DNA from: Bacillota bacterium
GTDB taxonomy: Bacteria > Bacillota > Bacilli > Paenibacillales > NBRC-103111
Length of the DNA: 9,330 nucleotides
NCBI GenBank assembly: GCA_023391955.1
Contig: JAEWAA010000512.1
Span: forward strand, 1 to 9,330
Reading direction: 5' to 3'
The first letter of the stretch is position 1. Each line of letters opens with the position of its first letter. The translations under genes and the position numbers were made by a program. The notes beneath the pieces were generated by a model, which was given only the letters and a program-made list of their open reading frames with translations, ran no database searches and was not told the DNA's origin. Positions 7,881 through 9,330 of this stretch are shown here, piece after piece.

Positions 7881-7881
7881 T
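7864..7881 (-). promoter_or_regulatory. cre-like site (CcpA) over the permease 1 start codon
   Basis: Minus-strand AATGAAAGCGGTTTTAGA matches the degenerate cre pattern WWTGNAARCGNWWWCAWW at 16 of 18 positions; the mismatches are T for C and G for W near the 3' end. It lies about 40-55 nt after the predicted transcription start and covers the ATG. In Bacillota, CcpA bound downstream of a promoter commonly represses as a roadblock. Motif match only; such matches can arise by chance. Confidence 0.4.
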
Positions 7882-7924
7882 TGCCTCATCCCTCCGATTG
7901 TCATAAGGAGCTCTCATGTGTTTT

Positions 7925-7953
7925 ATTATAGACGCCGGAGGAAACAAGAAAAA
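7925..7953 (-). promoter_or_regulatory. Promoter of the transporter block
   Basis: A perfect TATAAT (7930-7925) is preceded after 17 nt by TTTTTC (7953-7948), a poor -35. This combination suits an activator-dependent sigma-A promoter. Transcription would start near 7918, leaving a leader of about 38 nt before the ATG at 7880. It lies between the AraC regulator stop and permease 1. Confidence 0.6.
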
Positions 7954-7980
7954 TGTACTCCCTTAAATCAATTTTGTACT
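7954..7980 (-). promoter_or_regulatory. Candidate operator: AGTACA direct repeat next to the -35
   Basis: On the minus strand AGTACA occurs at 7980-7975 and 7959-7954, with 15 nt between, so start to start 21 bp, or two helical turns. The flanks are similar too (AGTACAAAATT and AGTACATTTTT). The inner copy directly abuts the weak -35. Paired half-sites about two turns apart touching the -35 are how many AraC-type activators bind. Either the neighbouring AraC/cupin protein or the YesN-type regulator could be the binder. Confidence 0.45.
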
Positions 7981-7997
7981 AATTTAAAAAGGTCAGC

Positions 7998-8855
7998 CTA
8001 CAGAAATCGTTTCCTGAATTCCTTGGGGGAGCATTGATTGTATTTATGAAACATCTTATAAAAGTTCGTCATATTTGGTATCCCCACCAAGGAGGCGGTT
8101 TCCAAAACGGAAATATCCCGGGTTAATAAAAGCAGCTCCGCCTTGGCGATTTTTTTGGAATTGACGTATTCGATAAACGTTTTACCCATGACCTTCTTGA
8201 AATATTTGCCGAAATAAAAGTAATCCAAATTCATGATTTTAGCCGCTTCCTTCATGTCCACCTTATCGTTTATATGCTTGTCGATGTAGTCTAATACAGG
8301 CACCAGCTTGGCCAGCTCCCTGTCCGGATTAACGTCCAAGAGAGAGCTGTCGTCATTGCGCAGGAGGGCCAGAATAATCCGGTAGATCAGACTGTGAATG
8401 GCGATTTCATGCCCTTTTTGCTTGGTGGTATACTCTGCGGCAATTTCACGGATTGAAGCGAATACCTGACCCTTAACATCGGGATGCCTCTCAAAAATGG
8501 AGTTGAGCTTGCTGTACAACCGCCCCGCCTCCGTAAAATGCTTCATGTACGGGATCATGTCCTGCCCGAGAAACTTGAATATATCGAACTGCAGCACAAT
8601 ATACTCCATCACCCCCGCCTCCTTAAAGGAATGATGGAGCTCGAAGGAGCCGATAATCGCCACATCCCCTGCGGACAGCCGGAACACCTTGTCCTTGGTG
8701 TACATGCTGAACTCCCCTTGGACAACGGCGATCAGCTCCAGCTCGTTATGGTAATGCCACTTGCCCACAACCCGCTCATTCCGGAATTGATGCAAAACCC
8801 GGACAGGCTGCAGGGGATTCTCATATATAATCCGTTCGCTCATGTGATTGGCCAT
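7998..8855 (-). CDS. AraC-family regulator with N-terminal cupin sensor domain
   Basis: This 285-residue protein is a one-component transcription regulator, probably an activator of the transporter promoter just downstream. Residues about 18-95 form a cupin-like ligand pocket with the motif KWHYHNELELIAVVQGE (H34, H36, E38, E40) and a second half SAGDVAIIGSFELHHS. Residues about 185-285 form the AraC domain with two helix-turn-helix units, roughly 199-227 and 249-284, ending CSPKEFRKRFL. The reading frame stays open upstream to 9041, but that extension crosses a terminator and the promoter. I therefore place the start at the ATG at 8855, which has GGGAG 6 nt upstream. It is a separate transcription unit from the glycosidase. 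The stop is 117 bp from permease 1; I see no terminator between, so read-through is possible. The ligand is probably a sugar, by family and context. Confidence 0.93.
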   Translation of the reverse strand: MANHMSERIIYENPLQPVRVLHQFRNERVVGKWHYHNELELIAVVQGEFSMYTKDKVFRLSAGDVAIIGSFELHHSFKEAGVMEYIVLQFDIFKFLGQDMIPYMKHFTEAGRLYSKLNSIFERHPDVKGQVFASIREIAAEYTTKQKGHEIAIHSLIYRIILALLRNDDSSLLDVNPDRELAKLVPVLDYIDKHINDKVDMKEAAKIMNLDYFYFGKYFKKVMGKTFIEYVNSKKIAKAELLLLTRDISVLETASLVGIPNMTNFYKMFHKYNQCSPKEFRKRFL

Positions 8856-8900
8856 GCGATTCTCCCGCCATTTCATCGGTTGAGTATGATTTACGCTTCT

Positions 8901-8909
8901 ATTATAACA
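8901..8909 (-). promoter_or_regulatory. Extended -10 promoter of the AraC-family regulator
   Basis: The minus strand reads TGTTATAAT: a perfect -10 with the upstream TG of an extended -10. No good -35 is present; the position is taken up by the T run of the preceding terminator. Transcription would start near 8894, about 40 nt before the ATG at 8855. This supports the shorter AraC protein. Confidence 0.6.
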
Positions 8910-8921
8910 ACGAACCGGCGC

Positions 8922-8962
8922 AAAAAAACCACAGCCTGCAAATTGCCTTTGCAAGACTGCGG
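8922..8962 (-). terminator. Rho-independent terminator of the glycosidase gene
   Basis: In the minus-strand transcript CCGCAGTCTTGCAAA (8962-8948) pairs with TTTGCAGGCTGTGG (8942-8929) around the loop GGCAA. The stem has about 14 pairs with one bulged T and two G-U pairs, and seven T residues (8928-8922) follow at once. It starts 20 nt after the glycosidase stop. Confidence 0.85.
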
Positions 8963-8982
8963 CTTCTTTATGAGAGCTGCCA

Positions 8983-9330
8983 TTATTTCTTTTGTGCCTG
9001 CTGGGTAGGACCATAATTGGCAGCTCCGGTGAACTGGACATCCTCCGCGGATGGAACGTACTTCGGGATACGCAGATCCCGCTGGTACAGCCGGAGATGC
9101 TCTCCGCGCGGAAGAATATCGATAACGTCGCAGCCTCTCCAGGATACCGAATATTCCTCGCCCCGCACCGTTTCCTTCACCACCGCCGTCTCCAGAGGAT
9201 GCTCCAGCTCCACTACATCCCCCGGGCTTACGCTGTGGAATACCGCCAGATTGCCTTCTCTTGCAAAAGTACAGGCTTTCCCGTTGATTCTCCCGTGCAG
9301 CTCCTGGCCCATCCAGTCATACACCCGGAT
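8983..9330 (-). CDS. C-terminal part of a GH127-like (DUF1680) glycosidase (5' end outside window)
   Basis: The frame is open to the right edge, so only the last 115 codons are visible, ending in TAA at 8985-8983. The fragment begins IRVYDWMGQELHGRING and continues with SPGDVVELEHPLETAV and SVSWRGCDVIDILPRG, then LRLYQRDL. This order (Ile-Arg-x-x-x-Trp, then NG, then PGD-V-ELE-P, then a short WRG strand pair and LYQR) resembles the C-terminal beta-sandwich of GH127/DUF1680 proteins, which include beta-L-arabinofuranosidases. The catalytic barrel is outside the window, so activity cannot be judged. No signal peptide can be assessed. A polar tail of about 25 residues (from IPKYVPSAEDV to QQAQKK) follows the last recognisable strand. 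A terminator follows the stop, so it is not in the transporter operon. The family call is moderate; another six-hairpin glycosidase family is possible. Confidence 0.6.
   Translation of the reverse strand: MRVYDWMGQELHGRINGKACTFAREGNLAVFHSVSPGDVVELEHPLETAVVKETVRGEEYSVSWRGCDVIDILPRGEHLRLYQRDLRIPKYVPSAEDVQFTGAANYGPTQQAQKK

Noticed and set aside
8888..8901. cre-like sequence near the AraC-gene transcription start
   Set aside because: At least three mismatches to the core pattern, including conserved positions; chance match is more likely.
8856..9041. Longer N-terminus for the AraC regulator, open frame to 9041
   Set aside because: The extension would translate through a strong terminator hairpin and the extended -10 promoter and overlap the glycosidase gene; the ATG at 8855 has a good GGGAG and gives a normal family length.

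Overview
The window looks like a carbohydrate-uptake and regulation locus from a Paenibacillus-type member of the Bacillota. I infer this from the gene set (a YesM/YesN-type two-component pair beside LplB/LplC-type permeases and a large sugar-binding lipoprotein), strong GGAGG-type ribosome sites, moderate GC content and sigma-A-like promoters. Nothing in the sequence fixes the genus. I see no tRNA, rRNA, insertion sequence, phage gene or CRISPR array, and no gene-free stretch longer than about 140 bases.

Layout. Bases 1-876 (+) hold the 3' part of a gene joining an ArsR-like winged helix to a roughly 200-residue, beta-rich C-terminal domain with no family I can name. Everything else reads leftward on the minus strand. 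From right to left there are: the last 115 codons of a GH127-like glycosidase (9330-8983); its rho-independent terminator (8962-8922); an AraC/cupin regulator with its own extended -10 promoter (8855-7998); then a five-gene block. That block is permease 1 (7880-6930), permease 2 (6936-6040), a lipoprotein sugar-binding protein (5906-4299), a YesN-type response regulator (4158-2698) and a YesM-type sensor kinase (2680-866). The kinase and the ArsR-like gene converge, and their coding 3' ends overlap by 11 bp.

How it may work together. The binding protein and two permeases make a CUT1-type oligosaccharide importer. No ATPase is present, as is usual for LplABC-like systems that borrow a shared MsmX-type ATPase. 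The kinase would sense an extracellular signal and phosphorylate the response regulator. The AraC/cupin protein would read a cytoplasmic sugar. The ArsR-fusion protein may be a third sensor. The glycosidase tail suggests plant-cell-wall arabinose-containing glycans, but that substrate guess is weak.

Regulatory DNA worth reading: a consensus -10 with a poor -35 and two AGTACA boxes 21 bp apart ahead of permease 1; a cre-like site over the permease 1 start codon; a 13-bp stem-loop just after the binding-protein stop; and a possible internal promoter with a doubled ribosome site ahead of the response regulator. All of these are read by eye and untested.
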